This document shows, in pieces, positions 8,443-16,455 of a DNA stretch of 32,437 nucleotides (the stretch's first letter is position 1; each line of letters starts with the position of its first letter). Source of the stretch: a virus. The position numbers were made by a program, and so were the translations under genes. Where the stretch lies: the IMG/VR virus record IMGVR_UViG_3300035430_000064, positions 1 through 32,437 of that record; one strand, given 5' to 3'. Below the pieces are notes generated by a model. It searched no databases. It was not told the DNA's origin and worked only from the letters and a program-made list of their open reading frames with translations.

Positions 8443-8996
8443 TATTTACGGCCCCACTTCAAGTCTCGGATTGTGTTCGCTGCATACTCAAACCCGACAT
8501 CGCCAGGGAAATACTGCTGCTGCGAATTATTGTTTGTCAGGCGTCCTGATTTCTTATCAAAGTCTGCCCAGTGACTTGCTGCCTCGACTATGACCTCCGA
8601 TGAGGTTTTACGCTCTGTGACCTCGAAACGAGTCAAGCGTCCATCAAACGCAATGAACGGCGCGCCAACAATAGAACCATCAGCTGCAATCGCTGCTTTT
8701 TGCACCAGGATTTGACGGTTCACATAGTCGCTACTGAGGAATAGCGAGATATAGGTCTGCTCTACACCTGAGAGCGACAGTGACATCGTATTGACTCGCA
8801 GCTCCCTGGACTCTTTAGGCTCGCCCACATTCAAAACGTGATCACTGACCGAGTAGGTGTTTGAGCTGTACGTGATATCGTGCGCGTAGTCGGTCAGGCG
8901 TATGCCACTACCTACGTCAATATATATTAGATTACATAATCTAAAGCCGTCTTTAGCCAGCTCTGTCTTTAGTGTGGAATTTAACCCTCTCGGCAT
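8442..8996 (-). CDS. Lambda L-like minor tail protein (184 aa)
   Basis: The product has the start NSTLKTELAKDGFRLCNLIY, then RLTDYAHDITYSSNTY, and ends with FEYAANTIRDLKWGRK. These features belong to phage minor tail proteins that lie between the distal tail protein and the J-like tip protein (lambda gpL or DUF2163-like proteins). It overlaps the tip gene by one base and the upstream gene by one base, which implies coupled expression in a fixed ratio. Lambda gpL caps the tail tip and can bind an Fe-S cluster through cysteines. I see only one Cys (in RLCNL), so cluster binding is not supported here. Confidence 0.75.
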   Translation of the reverse strand: MPRGLNSTLKTELAKDGFRLCNLIYIDVGSGIRLTDYAHDITYSSNTYSVSDHVLNVGEPKESRELRVNTMSLSLSGVEQTYISLFLSSDYVNRQILVQKAAIAADGSIVGAPFIAFDGRLTRFEVTERKTSSEVIVEAASHWADFDKKSGRLTNNNSQQQYFPGDVGFEYAANTIRDLKWGRK

Positions 8997-9571
8997 TAGA
9001 GCACCTCAATGAAGTCGATCTCAAAGTTGTACCTATCATAACCCGAGAGAGCCCACTGCTGGACCTCATTTTCCAGGCGAACCTTAAACGGCACGTTATT
9101 GTACGTCAGGGCTGAATTATCAGGCACCGCAGCGATCAGTCCTGGCTGTATGCTTAGATTTGCAGATAGCGAGCTAAAGTCAGCAGTGACCATATATACC
9201 TTGTCATGGCTTGCGAACTTAACGAAATCACCAGCTTTAATTGTGCCAGTACCACCGTCAACCCTTACTGTAGTGTCACCAGCCGTATGCGCTCCGACTG
9301 CCGCCATAGCGCCCGTCCTAGTGCCGCTTGAGTCACTTATCACGGGTGGCACGACAGTAAAGTCCTCGACACCGCCTTCCTGAGACATAACAAACGCAAA
9401 GATAGGCGCAAACTGTGCCCGTGTAAGGTCGTTATAACGCCCTGTAAGGGCCCATCGCTGCGACCCTATGGATCGTACCTGGGTGCGCCCGTTTCGTGCC
9501 TCAGAGCGAACTGTGGCGTGCCTGGACGTAATGCTAACCCGTGAGAACTCGGGATCTGTTGGATAACTCAT
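8996..9571 (-). CDS. Lambda M-like minor tail / distal tail protein (191 aa)
   Basis: The gene lies directly after the tape measure gene, the place of lambda gpM. Its product is predicted mostly beta, with RSIGSQRWALTGRYNDLTRA near residue 35 and a C-terminal ALSGYDRYNFEIDFIEV segment. Both ends resemble distal-tail proteins that form a ring under the tail tube. A central Gly/Thr/Val insertion (about residues 80-150) looks like an added beta domain. The ATG overlaps the tape measure stop. The role in attaching the tip to the tube is inferred from order and fold type, not from a catalytic motif. Confidence 0.72.
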   Translation of the reverse strand: MSYPTDPEFSRVSITSRHATVRSEARNGRTQVRSIGSQRWALTGRYNDLTRAQFAPIFAFVMSQEGGVEDFTVVPPVISDSSGTRTGAMAAVGAHTAGDTTVRVDGGTGTIKAGDFVKFASHDKVYMVTADFSSLSANLSIQPGLIAAVPDNSALTYNNVPFKVRLENEVQQWALSGYDRYNFEIDFIEVL

Positions 9572-11598
9572 GCTAGTGACGGCCTCCCTTGATCATTTAG
9601 GGCCTCATTGATCACGCTGATGATTACGCCTCTGCGTTGCACCAGTAGTTCATCAAATCCCTGGGTGTCATTTGCTGATATGTTAAACGATACATTTGCC
9701 GTCTTGTTTACGGTCTGGCTATTCTCGTTTCTGATAGCCTCGTTTGGGGTGATAGATCCGCCGCCATTGCCCATCGTTAGTATTTCGGGTCCACGCTCAC
9801 CGACCATATAAGACTCGCCAGGTCGCACCTGACCGCCTAGAGCGCGTCCTGTGAGCGATTGTGTCGCGTATTGTGCGCCAGTAGCCAGAATTGCAGCAGC
9901 TGCCGCAGCGCCCAATGCTGGGCCTATGAAGGGTATGCCAGCCAGCGACTTGTATGCGGACATGGCTGCCGTGTATGCGTCCGACATGATCTTCTTGGCG
10001 TTCTCGCGCTTCTCTGCGCTCGCCAGGTTTACGGCAACCCGCAAAGCTGCCTTTGACTTCTTATCCTTCGCGTCAAATAACAGATTCTCCATGTTAATCA
10101 GTGCGTCTGTCAGCTCGAGAGATCCCTGGCCTCGATCTGCCGCTTCCTTCTCTGAGATTTCAGCACGACGTGCAGCCCCGTGTTCCGCGATTTCAGTGAC
10201 TGCAGCCTCGTATTCCTCTTGTGCGAGTTTGCCTGCCTCGAGCCTTTCGTTGAGTATCTCAAGCTGCCTTGTCTCCTTTCTCTCCAGCGCCTCTATCTCA
10301 GTATCATTGAGCGCCATGATCATTTCGAGTGTTTTGGCTGCCTCTGCAGCTTTCTTGCTCTCGTCCTTTGCCTCGGCTTTTGCTTTATTCTCAATGGCCG
10401 CTGTAGCCGCCTCAGCAGCCTGTGCTTCGTCGTATAGGGCGCCAGCTCGTTGTGCAAGTGCGGCAATCTTTTCGGGAGCGAATCCCTCGGCCTCAGCCTG
10501 TCTTACTACTGACAAAATAGCGAGAGCGCGGCCTGTAAGCCCCGCCGTGGCCGCTTCCTCCTCCATCGCGGCAATCATGCCCTGGGCTGAGTTTGCATAC
10601 TCTGAGCTTGATTCCGATGCGTCCTGTATCGCGCCTGGTATATCCGCCAGGGCCTTCGACAAAAACTCCGCTTGTTCCTCTGCGGTCTGCATTGTCATTG
10701 CCGCCTGCAATACAGGCAGAGCCATTTGAGCGAACTTGTCAGTGACACCGTCGACCTGCAATAGCTCATTGACCATCGCGGTGACAGATGCAGCAGCGCC
10801 CTCATTGCCAGCCGCCATCGAATCAATTGCAAGGCGCAGATTGTTGGCTTGTTCCGTGGATATGCCCATTTGCTCGGCATATGCTTTCAGACGAGTCTCG
10901 TTGCCCCTCGCCATGCCGCCTGCTGTTAGGTGCGTAACGCTCAATTCATCAAGGCTATCGATCATTAGTTGCTGGGCTGCTGTAGCGTTCTGCAGCGCCT
11001 CCACGTACTTCACGCGAAGCTCGATTTCCGCCAGGTTGCGGCTTGTTTTCGCTAGTCTAAGGAATGAGTCACTGAGCTTCATCGCCCCAGTAGCTGCATC
11101 CTCCGACATGATCTTTCCGATATCTGTGAGGGATTCCTCGAGATCGTCTGCCGACTTTTCGGCGCCCATCATCGCGGGAATCAATACGCTACCGACTGCA
11201 GCGCCAATACCTACGATAGCGCCGAGCAGTGGCACGCCTAAAACGAAACCCAAGTCAGCCGCCTGGACGCCGACCGCTCGCATGGGGTTTTGACCAGCAG
11301 CTATTTGACCAGCCAGCTGCTCGAATTGGATGCCAGCCATACCAGCTTTTCGGCCTAGACCGCCGATTCGGTCGCCTGCATCGTTTGCTGCTGGTGGTAA
11401 TCCTGGGGGGATGGCTCCACCTACTGCTTCGGGGAGCTTTTCCAGTGGAGGAATGGCGCCTTTCGCCGCCTCCTCGATGTCCTCGATCGCTTCCTCGACA
11501 GCAGCGGCTGATTGGCTGAACTTATCTAGGTCCGCCTTGCCTTTTTTGACACCTGTCGTGTCGACTTTTAGCGTTAATGATCCGACTTCAGTGGCCAT
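9568..11598 (-). CDS. Tail tape measure protein (676 aa)
   Basis: This is a long, Ala/Glu-rich, mostly helical protein. It has an N-terminal beta turn (VGSLTLKVDTTGV), a first hydrophobic Gly/Ala stretch at about 110-147 (LGVPLLGAIVGIGAAVGSVL), long coiled coils at about 380-500 and a second hydrophobic stretch at about 555-585 (GPALGAAAAAAILATG). The C-terminal GGQVRPGESYMVGERGPEIL motif is common at the ends of tape measures. By the usual rule of about 0.15 nm per residue it predicts a tail of roughly 100 nm, consistent with a siphovirus. It follows the G/GT chaperones, which should coat it during assembly. A distal AGGAG site precedes ATG. Confidence 0.92.
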   Translation of the reverse strand: MATEVGSLTLKVDTTGVKKGKADLDKFSQSAAAVEEAIEDIEEAAKGAIPPLEKLPEAVGGAIPPGLPPAANDAGDRIGGLGRKAGMAGIQFEQLAGQIAAGQNPMRAVGVQAADLGFVLGVPLLGAIVGIGAAVGSVLIPAMMGAEKSADDLEESLTDIGKIMSEDAATGAMKLSDSFLRLAKTSRNLAEIELRVKYVEALQNATAAQQLMIDSLDELSVTHLTAGGMARGNETRLKAYAEQMGISTEQANNLRLAIDSMAAGNEGAAASVTAMVNELLQVDGVTDKFAQMALPVLQAAMTMQTAEEQAEFLSKALADIPGAIQDASESSSEYANSAQGMIAAMEEEAATAGLTGRALAILSVVRQAEAEGFAPEKIAALAQRAGALYDEAQAAEAATAAIENKAKAEAKDESKKAAEAAKTLEMIMALNDTEIEALERKETRQLEILNERLEAGKLAQEEYEAAVTEIAEHGAARRAEISEKEAADRGQGSLELTDALINMENLLFDAKDKKSKAALRVAVNLASAEKRENAKKIMSDAYTAAMSAYKSLAGIPFIGPALGAAAAAAILATGAQYATQSLTGRALGGQVRPGESYMVGERGPEILTMGNGGGSITPNEAIRNENSQTVNKTANVSFNISANDTQGFDELLVQRRGVIISVINEALNDQGRPSLA

Positions 11599-12286
11599 AC
11601 TGGTGGCGCTCCTCGATATTTACTCAGCCCAATGATCGCGCTGACTTCCCAGGGGTCCAATTTTACACCCGTGAGCTGCTCATATGCCGCTATCTCTACA
11701 TATGAGTGAGTCGGCAACGACGTATACGCTTTCCAGGCATCGTCGTGATCGGTGCTCAGTCTTGGCGCTGATAAGAGGTCTGGCGGCGTGACGCCCGTCG
11801 TTTTCTCGACCTGTTTCAGCGTTTCAAATCGGCTGATGTCAGAGCCATCAGGGTGCGAGTGAATCCACATACACCACCGACCGAACGCCACGAACTCATC
11901 GGTCAGCCGCTTATAAAATTTTCGCCAGTACCCAGGAACTCGAGAAGCTGACCGACTACGCCAGGTGCGTCCTGGTATAGCTCTCGGGCGTTCTTCTTGC
12001 TGAACTCGTAGTCCTCGCCGTCTTTGACAATACCGCGCCAATCAAGCGTCACAGAAATTAGGGCGTCGACGTCCATCTTGTCGAAGTCTAAGCCGTCTTC
12101 TTTGCCTTGGCTTTTAGCCTTCAGTATCTGAGACGTCTGTGATTTCTTGGCAGCTCTCCACTCGCGGGAGTCGGCCCCCATGATCGTGATAAACACGTCT
12201 GTGGGCTCTCCGTTGAGTGGATTTTTGATATTGCACTCAGCTCCCTGCGCGTGCGCCTGGGCTGTAGCTAACTGCGCGAAGTCCAT
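11574..12286 (-). CDS. G-T fusion tail assembly chaperone made by -1 frameshift (about 237 aa)
   Basis: The second frame (stop at 11574) has no convincing start of its own but is open through the last codons of the 127-residue G-like gene. A slippery heptamer A AAT TTT at 11921-11915 lies in the correct phase four codons before the G stop. A slip of -1 would join G residues 1-124 to a 113-residue T part beginning YKRLTDEFVAFGRW. In lambda, G and the frameshift product GT together load the tape measure and recruit tail tube subunits. Position between tube and tape measure, size and overlap all match. The T stop overlaps the tape measure start by about 25 bases. Confidence 0.88.
11903..12286 (-). 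CDS. Tail assembly chaperone, lambda G-like (127 aa)
   Basis: This is the zero-frame product ending LLEFLGTGENFISG. It is acidic and helical, with a DVFITIMGADSREWRAAKKSQ segment near residue 30. The pattern of 'I.I.G.DS..wr' followed by Lys-rich helices is common in G-type chaperones of siphoviruses. It starts with ATG sharing a base with the tail tube stop (TAATG). It should be made in excess over the frameshifted G-T form. The protein is expected to coat the tape measure during tail building and be absent from the virion. Confidence 0.87.
   Translation of the reverse strand: MDFAQLATAQAHAQGAECNIKNPLNGEPTDVFITIMGADSREWRAAKKSQTSQILKAKSQGKEDGLDFDKMDVDALISVTLDWRGIVKDGEDYEFSKKNARELYQDAPGVVGQLLEFLGTGENFISG
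11915..11921 (-). promoter_or_regulatory. Programmed -1 ribosomal frameshift site A AAT TTT
   Basis: In the G frame the codons read GAA AAT TTT ATA AGC GGC TGA. The heptamer A AAT TTT fits X XXY YYZ exactly. After a -1 slip the tRNAs re-pair on AAA TTT and translation continues TAT AAG CGG CTG, which is the T frame. The zero-frame stop is nine bases beyond the heptamer. Confidence 0.88.
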
Positions 12287-13203
12287 TAGGCGTTAGTACG
12301 AGTAATTTTGATCTGCGAATCGTCTAAGCTGTCGTACAGCGCAACAAAGTCCATCGCTATCGTCACAGCACCCTCACCCGACACGTCAGGCTGTCCGCTG
12401 TTGTACTTCACGTTTGAGAAGTCAAACTCGTAGCTGTTGCCATCCAGGTCTGTCAGAGTCAGCGTGATGCTAGACGATGTCTCGTTCAAGAACTTCTCGT
12501 ATAGCGTCTTGCTCTGGAAGTACGTGGTCAGCGTGCCAGTGACTCGAGATCGGCCAATCGATGGGCGGTTTGTAGTCTGGCTGCCAACCGAGAACAACGG
12601 CTCGATGCCATTCTCCAGGGTGAACTCGACCGACGTGACCGTCGCGATTGAGCTGCCACCTTCGCTTATTGACCCAGTAAATGAGTCAAATGGAACCTTG
12701 CCAGCATCAGCTAAGAACGTGGAGCCAGTGATTGCTGCCGTTCCTAGCGTCAAGTCCTTGCCGACTACGCCGAACGTGCAGCCGACCATGGCGTTTGGCG
12801 ACACTGACAAAGCCATCGAGTTAATCTCGCAGCCCTTGTACGTGTGGAACTCAGGCGTAGCCAGGTCAGCGAACTTACGCTGTATCGTGAAGGATCGGCG
12901 AGTCGTGCCTGCTTTGAGTACGTCGAGAGCCCAGGTGCCACATAGGGCCGCCTCGATCAGGTCGTCGAATGATTCATACTCCAGCTCACAAGTGACTTCT
13001 CCGCCCACGGTCTTGTTGCCGTGACGGAAGTCTTCAACCATGCGATCGCCTCTCAGCTTCTCGCTCTCGACGGCATCCTTGGATACGTTGAGGGTCGTTC
13101 CTGTGTGTGGAAGTGGGGAAAACGCGGGAGTCGACGGCGTCGTGCCATACGTGGTCTCCGCGATATAGTGTAGGCTGTGCTGTGCACCGTTTGCGAATGT
13201 CAT
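12286..13203 (-). CDS. Major tail tube protein (305 aa)
   Basis: The N-terminus has HYIAETTYGTTPSTPAFSPL, typical of the tail tube family often called Phage_tube_2. It is followed by a GDRMVEDFRHGNKTVGGEV region and a long beta-rich body with SFTGSISEGGSSIATVTSVE. Lambda-type tube proteins carry an Ig-like C-terminal domain. Here the C-terminal part (about 210-305) is beta and includes LTLTDLDGNSYEFDFSNVKY. It sits between the tail terminator gene and the G/GT chaperones as in lambda (U-V-G-T-H). Hexameric rings of it should form the tail tube around the tape measure. Confidence 0.9.
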   Translation of the reverse strand: MTFANGAQHSLHYIAETTYGTTPSTPAFSPLPHTGTTLNVSKDAVESEKLRGDRMVEDFRHGNKTVGGEVTCELEYESFDDLIEAALCGTWALDVLKAGTTRRSFTIQRKFADLATPEFHTYKGCEINSMALSVSPNAMVGCTFGVVGKDLTLGTAAITGSTFLADAGKVPFDSFTGSISEGGSSIATVTSVEFTLENGIEPLFSVGSQTTNRPSIGRSRVTGTLTTYFQSKTLYEKFLNETSSSITLTLTDLDGNSYEFDFSNVKYNSGQPDVSGEGAVTIAMDFVALYDSLDDSQIKITRTNA

Positions 13204-13604
13204 GTTCTGGCCTCAGTATATGTCTGGAAGTCTATCGAGACGGGCACGAAGTACCACTCCTCGTCCAAAATAGCGGGCCCGATCGAAACTGATCGAACTC
13301 GCAAGCTCTGGCTATTATACGTCAAAACTGTACCTCTCTTGAACGTATTAGCCACTGTATCCACCTCTGACGGTCTCCCTGAGCCCCGAGGTGCGACGAC
13401 ATCGACCTGGTAAATACCATTGGTCTCATCCTTGCCAGAGCCGCCCAGGGAAGCCTGGATAGTGTCTGCTGGTAGGAATGCTGCTCGCAGGTAGGTCGTA
13501 CCAGCCTGCGGTGTATATGGGATATTAGGGAATGCCACTGGCGTCCCTGTAATCGTGGCGAGCTGCGTGTCTAAAGCTGCCTGTATGTCATTAAATACCG
13601 TCAT
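13200..13604 (-). CDS. Tail terminator-like protein, DUF4128 type (134 aa)
   Basis: The start MTVFNDIQAALDTQLATI and the middle YLRAAFLPADTIQASLGGSG, with IYQVDVVAPRGSGRP following, are the pattern of the DUF4128 family, which is related to the lambda gpU tail terminator. Such proteins form a hexamer that ends tube growth and joins the tail to the head. It lies between a Z/gp10-like gene and the tail tube, the classical place. The start overlaps the upstream stop, and its own stop overlaps the tube start by four bases, so it is part of a tightly coupled block. Confidence 0.85.
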   Translation of the reverse strand: MTVFNDIQAALDTQLATITGTPVAFPNIPYTPQAGTTYLRAAFLPADTIQASLGGSGKDETNGIYQVDVVAPRGSGRPSEVDTVANTFKRGTVLTYNSQSLRVRSVSIGPAILDEEWYFVPVSIDFQTYTEART

Positions 13605-13966
13605 TATTTTGACGCCTGTTCAATGAATGTCTTGTACTCGCCGAGAGTAACGCGGACAACGCCCTGCGGTGCTTGCTGCGACCAGCCATATTCGATCCGC
13701 TCGGCATACGGCAGGTTGTTGGTCATATAGAACGTGTTTCCTGCGACCATCTTGGTGGCTGTATTCACCAGGTTAATCTCATTGCCTGCGCCAGGATCTT
13801 TGCCCGTCGCTGGCGCGTCTATGCTGAACTGCCAATTGTTGCGGAATCGACCCGTGTCTACTGGCGAGCGCTTGATGATCTTGCTGCCCATACCGATCAA
13901 CGTGCCTCTAACTACCTTCTCAGGCAGATCGGCGAAGTCTTTAATGGCAGCCGTCAGCGTCTTCAT
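13604..13966 (-). CDS. HK97 gp10 / lambda Z-like tail completion protein (120 aa)
   Basis: The motif IIKRSPVDTGRFRNNW at about residues 29-45 is a hallmark of the HK97 gp10-like family, where 'SPVDTG.[LF]R..W' recurs. The C-terminus has LPYAERIEYGWSQQAPQGVV, also typical ('Y...[IL]E.G.S..AP.G.v'). In lambda, gpZ at this position completes the tail end and is needed for correct DNA placement in the connector. Stop and start overlap with neighbouring genes on both sides. The assignment is strong by motif and order. Confidence 0.88.
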   Translation of the reverse strand: MKTLTAAIKDFADLPEKVVRGTLIGMGSKIIKRSPVDTGRFRNNWQFSIDAPATGKDPGAGNEINLVNTATKMVAGNTFYMTNNLPYAERIEYGWSQQAPQGVVRVTLGEYKTFIEQASK

Positions 13967-14313
13967 TTGCGTATCTGCAGCTCGCTAACCAGGGCGGTAT
14001 CTGCTGGCTGGTTGGTGCTTATTGAAACTACGCGATAAACGTCTGAACCGATCGCGACCGTATCTCCGACCTCATAATCATGGGCCTCAGACACGAGCCT
14101 CCTGTCTCCAGCCAATACAGTTTGATCAGCAGAGTCAGCATCGCGATAATCAAACAAAACGCCATTCTTGGTGAATGTGGACGTGGTATCACTCGTCGCC
14201 CCTGTCCCTGGGTCATACGCTCCCTTTGACGTCCGTGTGAACGTCAGCTCCTGTCCGAATTTAGCCAGCAGAGTCTCTGCGGTCTTGGCTAGTAAAGCGT
14301 AATTAAAGCTCAT
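13963..14313 (-). CDS. Head-tail joining protein / stopper (116 aa)
   Basis: The protein has a short N-terminal helix and then a beta-barrel-like body with GQELTFTRTSKGAYDPGTG, GDRRLVSEAHDYEVGDTV and DVYRVVSISTNQPADTALV. Small barrels of this sort lie between the adaptor and the Z-like gene in many siphoviruses and act as head-tail stoppers (SPP1 gp16 or lambda FII type). Order and length fit. The ATG lies inside the end of the adaptor gene (4-base overlap). Stopper is the best call, but I see no diagnostic motif. Confidence 0.75.
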   Translation of the reverse strand: MSFNYALLAKTAETLLAKFGQELTFTRTSKGAYDPGTGATSDTTSTFTKNGVLFDYRDADSADQTVLAGDRRLVSEAHDYEVGDTVAIGSDVYRVVSISTNQPADTALVSELQIRK

Positions 14314-14798
14314 GTGCGTGACACGCTGTTTACACCATGGATGATTTTACGAACTGCGTGATTGAATGCAGGCGTTCGCTTTCTCATCATGGAATTGCTG
14401 CTGTAAGTCACTCGAATATCGCCGATCTGCTCAGATTCTGTCTGGCGCTCTTGCGGATTGAGTGCGCTATCGCCATCAAGCTCGATTTTTGTCAGCTCAT
14501 ACATTGCGTTTTTTACTTCTTTTGGGATCTCATTAGAGTCGACGTCATAGTGATCGACAAATACGCGATCTCTAGGCCACTGCAGCGCCTGCGTCTCTGT
14601 GTGCTTTAGTCCTAAGAAGTTTAGGGACTCAAAATAGTCCATTGCGCGGAGTATGGCGTGGCTGATCTTTGCATCGCTATGGCTGTGCGTTATGCCGCGA
14701 TCTGTTGCCCAGTTATCCCAGGCGGTAACAGTGATATACGAGTTCGCATTCGATACGAGCGAACCATCTTCAATTATCAATGTGACCTCTTCCGCCAT
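14310..14798 (-). CDS. Head-tail adaptor, DnaT-like fold family (162 aa)
   Basis: The N-terminus (IIEDGSLVSNANSYITVTAWDNWATDRG) and the later LQWPRDRVFVDHYDVDSNEIP are the pattern of phage connector proteins often annotated 'putative DnaT-like ssDNA binding protein'. In those, SYit....dYw..rG and qWPR.....dG...d...iP..vk.A are conserved. Despite the name, the position right after the coat gene indicates a head completion/adaptor role on the portal. A GAGGAT ribosome site is placed just beyond the terminator U-tract of the coat gene, so its expression depends on readthrough of that terminator or on a separate start. Confidence 0.8.
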   Translation of the reverse strand: MAEEVTLIIEDGSLVSNANSYITVTAWDNWATDRGITHSHSDAKISHAILRAMDYFESLNFLGLKHTETQALQWPRDRVFVDHYDVDSNEIPKEVKNAMYELTKIELDGDSALNPQERQTESEQIGDIRVTYSSNSMMRKRTPAFNHAVRKIIHGVNSVSRT

Positions 14799-14805
14799 AA
14801 TATCC

Positions 14806-14837
14806 TCGCAATAAAATAAATGGGGCCCGAAGGCCCC
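14806..14837 (-). terminator. Rho-independent terminator after the coat gene, UUCG tetraloop
   Basis: Bases 14822-14837 form a perfect 6-bp all-GC stem, GGGGCC/GGCCCC. On the minus strand the loop is UUCG, the very stable tetraloop. The RNA continues AUUUAUUUUAUU. It lies seven bases after the coat stop and would lower transcription into the connector and tail genes while favouring coat protein. Confidence 0.85.
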
Positions 14838-14843
14838 TGGGTA

Positions 14844-15761
14844 TTAGCCCAATACATGACCAATGAAGTCAGCCTTCCAGGCTTTTACGCCCCATGAAGC
14901 CGCTACTTCGATCATTGACTTGCGGTATCCGCGATATGAACGAACCTCAAATACGAGGCCGCTGTGTGGGTCTTGAACCACAATCGCGTCATCAGCTGCA
15001 TCGCCACCGTTTGGAACTGCTGGAGCGCGCATTGCAAGCTCCATGGCAGCGCGGTGCATTGCGATGTTGTACGCAGTGCCAGCAGCAGAGTAAACGCCGC
15101 CAGACTCGCGTAGAGCCATACCTTGCAGGTCGAGCAATACGCCCTGGCGAAGCAAGTCAGTGCCGCCAGCAGTGTTTGCTGATTGCAGGTTTGCCAGGTT
15201 GCGAAGGTTTGCACCAGCCGCTGTGTTGATGATCAGAGACACCTGACCGTCATTTGGTGGCATACCGTTGTCGACCAGCTCCTTGCGGATGTCTGCGATC
15301 AGGTCGAAGTTAGACGCGAATGGAACGACTCCACCAGTGCCTACTGATCCCGCTGGAGTAGCTGTACCAGCTGCCTCACCGAGGTCTGCTTCGATCTCGT
15401 TGCAGAGTGTTCGCATAGCTTGCTTGATCTGATCACCGTAGACAGTCTCGAAGCCGATACCATTGTTTAAGTGACGTACATCTTCACCTGTGTATGGGAT
15501 CTGAACAGCGCGGCTGTTGTTGATGGTCAGTGTCTTGTTGTCGACAGTCTGATCAGTACCCTCGGGGATAGTCATCGCCTCAGATACGTCTACGGCTGTC
15601 GCAGCGCGAGTGAATGAAGCACGAACGACGTCGCCCTTCGCTGCTCGCTCTGAGCCGTTTGCATTGATAGTTGACGCGGGGATGAAGCCGACTAGCTCCC
15701 TGCCCACGACATCAGCAGCTTTGTAGATGTCGGCTGCTAGGTCTGTAAGTACGTTAGCCAT
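14844..15761 (-). CDS. Major capsid protein, P22 coat-like (305 aa)
   Basis: The protein starts MANVLTDLAADIYKAADVVG and has VVGRELVGFIPAS, RAVQIPYTGEDVRHLN and a C-terminal half ending WGVKAWKADFIGHVLG. This fits the 'P22 coat protein 5' family of HK97-fold capsid proteins, which use a separate scaffold and lack a covalent maturation protease. The gene has a perfect AAGGAGG ribosome site seven bases before ATG and a strong terminator after it, both fitting very high expression. It follows the scaffold gene immediately. Confidence 0.92.
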   Translation of the reverse strand: MANVLTDLAADIYKAADVVGRELVGFIPASTINANGSERAAKGDVVRASFTRAATAVDVSEAMTIPEGTDQTVDNKTLTINNSRAVQIPYTGEDVRHLNNGIGFETVYGDQIKQAMRTLCNEIEADLGEAAGTATPAGSVGTGGVVPFASNFDLIADIRKELVDNGMPPNDGQVSLIINTAAGANLRNLANLQSANTAGGTDLLRQGVLLDLQGMALRESGGVYSAAGTAYNIAMHRAAMELAMRAPAVPNGGDAADDAIVVQDPHSGLVFEVRSYRGYRKSMIEVAASWGVKAWKADFIGHVLG

Positions 15762-15772
15762 TGTCGGCCTCC

Positions 15773-16420
15773 TTAATCATCGAAAAGTTGACCGCCTGAC
15801 GCAAAGAACTCAGCTCGCTGCTGATGCCCCATTGCCTCAAAGTCGGCCCTGCTTACTTCACTTGATCGTTCTTGGGCCCTGCCTTCTGAACGTGCGGCGC
15901 CGCCGCCAGCTGCCTGACTCCCATCAACTAAGAACGGTAAACGCTCTTTGATGCTGCTTGTCAGGTCACTAAGTGTGGACACAGTCAATTGACCGCTATC
16001 GTCCGTCACTCGGATCTCCCCATCAACAAACGCAAGCCTCTGGCTTATCTGTTGCTGCAAGAGCGAGGCTTTTGCCACGTCCTTGGTCAATCCACTTGCA
16101 AGTTTACCAGATTCTGCGTCAATGCGCGCCTGTATGCGCTCCTGCTGCATTTTCTCTATTTCCTGGCGGTATCTATCAGCCTCAGACTTTTGTGCCTCAA
16201 ACAGCTGTTTGTAGTCGTTCTCGGCCTTTGCCTTTTCTTCAGCCTGTTGCCTGGCTAACTCTTGAGCCTCCTCAGCTTCGCGCTGCTTGGCCTTTTTCTC
16301 GGCTAACAGCTGGTCATTCTTGCTCTTTAAGCCAGATACCTGCTGCTCAACCATGCTCTGCAGCTGCGCTTCAATTGCTGCTTTCTGCTCCTCGTTTAGT
16401 TCGATACCTTCAATTTCCAT
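15773..16420 (-). CDS. Capsid scaffolding protein (215 aa)
   Basis: This is a strongly charged helical protein. Residues 8-110 are rich in Gln, Glu, Lys and Ala with long coiled coils (AEKKAKQREAEEAQELARQ). The C-terminal part has a Gly/Ala linker (GSQAAGGGAARSEGRAQ) and a final helix-turn SRADFEAMGHQQRAEFFASG. Such endings are usual in scaffolds that dock onto the coat. It sits directly before the coat gene. The scaffold should guide procapsid assembly and then leave. A GAGGTG ribosome site precedes ATG. No protease domain is fused to it. Confidence 0.88.
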   Translation of the reverse strand: MEIEGIELNEEQKAAIEAQLQSMVEQQVSGLKSKNDQLLAEKKAKQREAEEAQELARQQAEEKAKAENDYKQLFEAQKSEADRYRQEIEKMQQERIQARIDAESGKLASGLTKDVAKASLLQQQISQRLAFVDGEIRVTDDSGQLTVSTLSDLTSSIKERLPFLVDGSQAAGGGAARSEGRAQERSSEVSRADFEAMGHQQRAEFFASGGQLFDD

Positions 16421-16440
16421 AATTCACCTCTGGTGGTTTG

Positions 16441-16455
16441 TGCGGCTCTGCCGCG
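16441..16455 (-). other. Short GC hairpin after the 53-residue gene
   Basis: Immediately after the stop at 16456, GCGGC-TCT-GCCGC can fold into a 5-bp stem with a 3-base loop. No U-tract follows on the minus strand, so termination is not supported. It may stabilise or process the mRNA. Confidence 0.3.

Noticed and set aside
9851-10729. Long plus-strand open frame (292 codons) inside the tape measure gene
   Set aside because: It mirrors an Ala/Glu-rich gene on the other strand, is full of Ala/Ser, has no ribosome site and no recognisable domain.
11574-12041. Independent gene starting at 12041 in the T frame
   Set aside because: The N-terminal part is an Arg-rich out-of-frame reading of the G-like gene. 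The frameshift site explains the frame without a separate start.
14310-14798. A true DnaT-type replication protein
   Set aside because: The motif resembles the so-called DnaT-like family, but the position directly after the coat gene argues for a head-tail adaptor.
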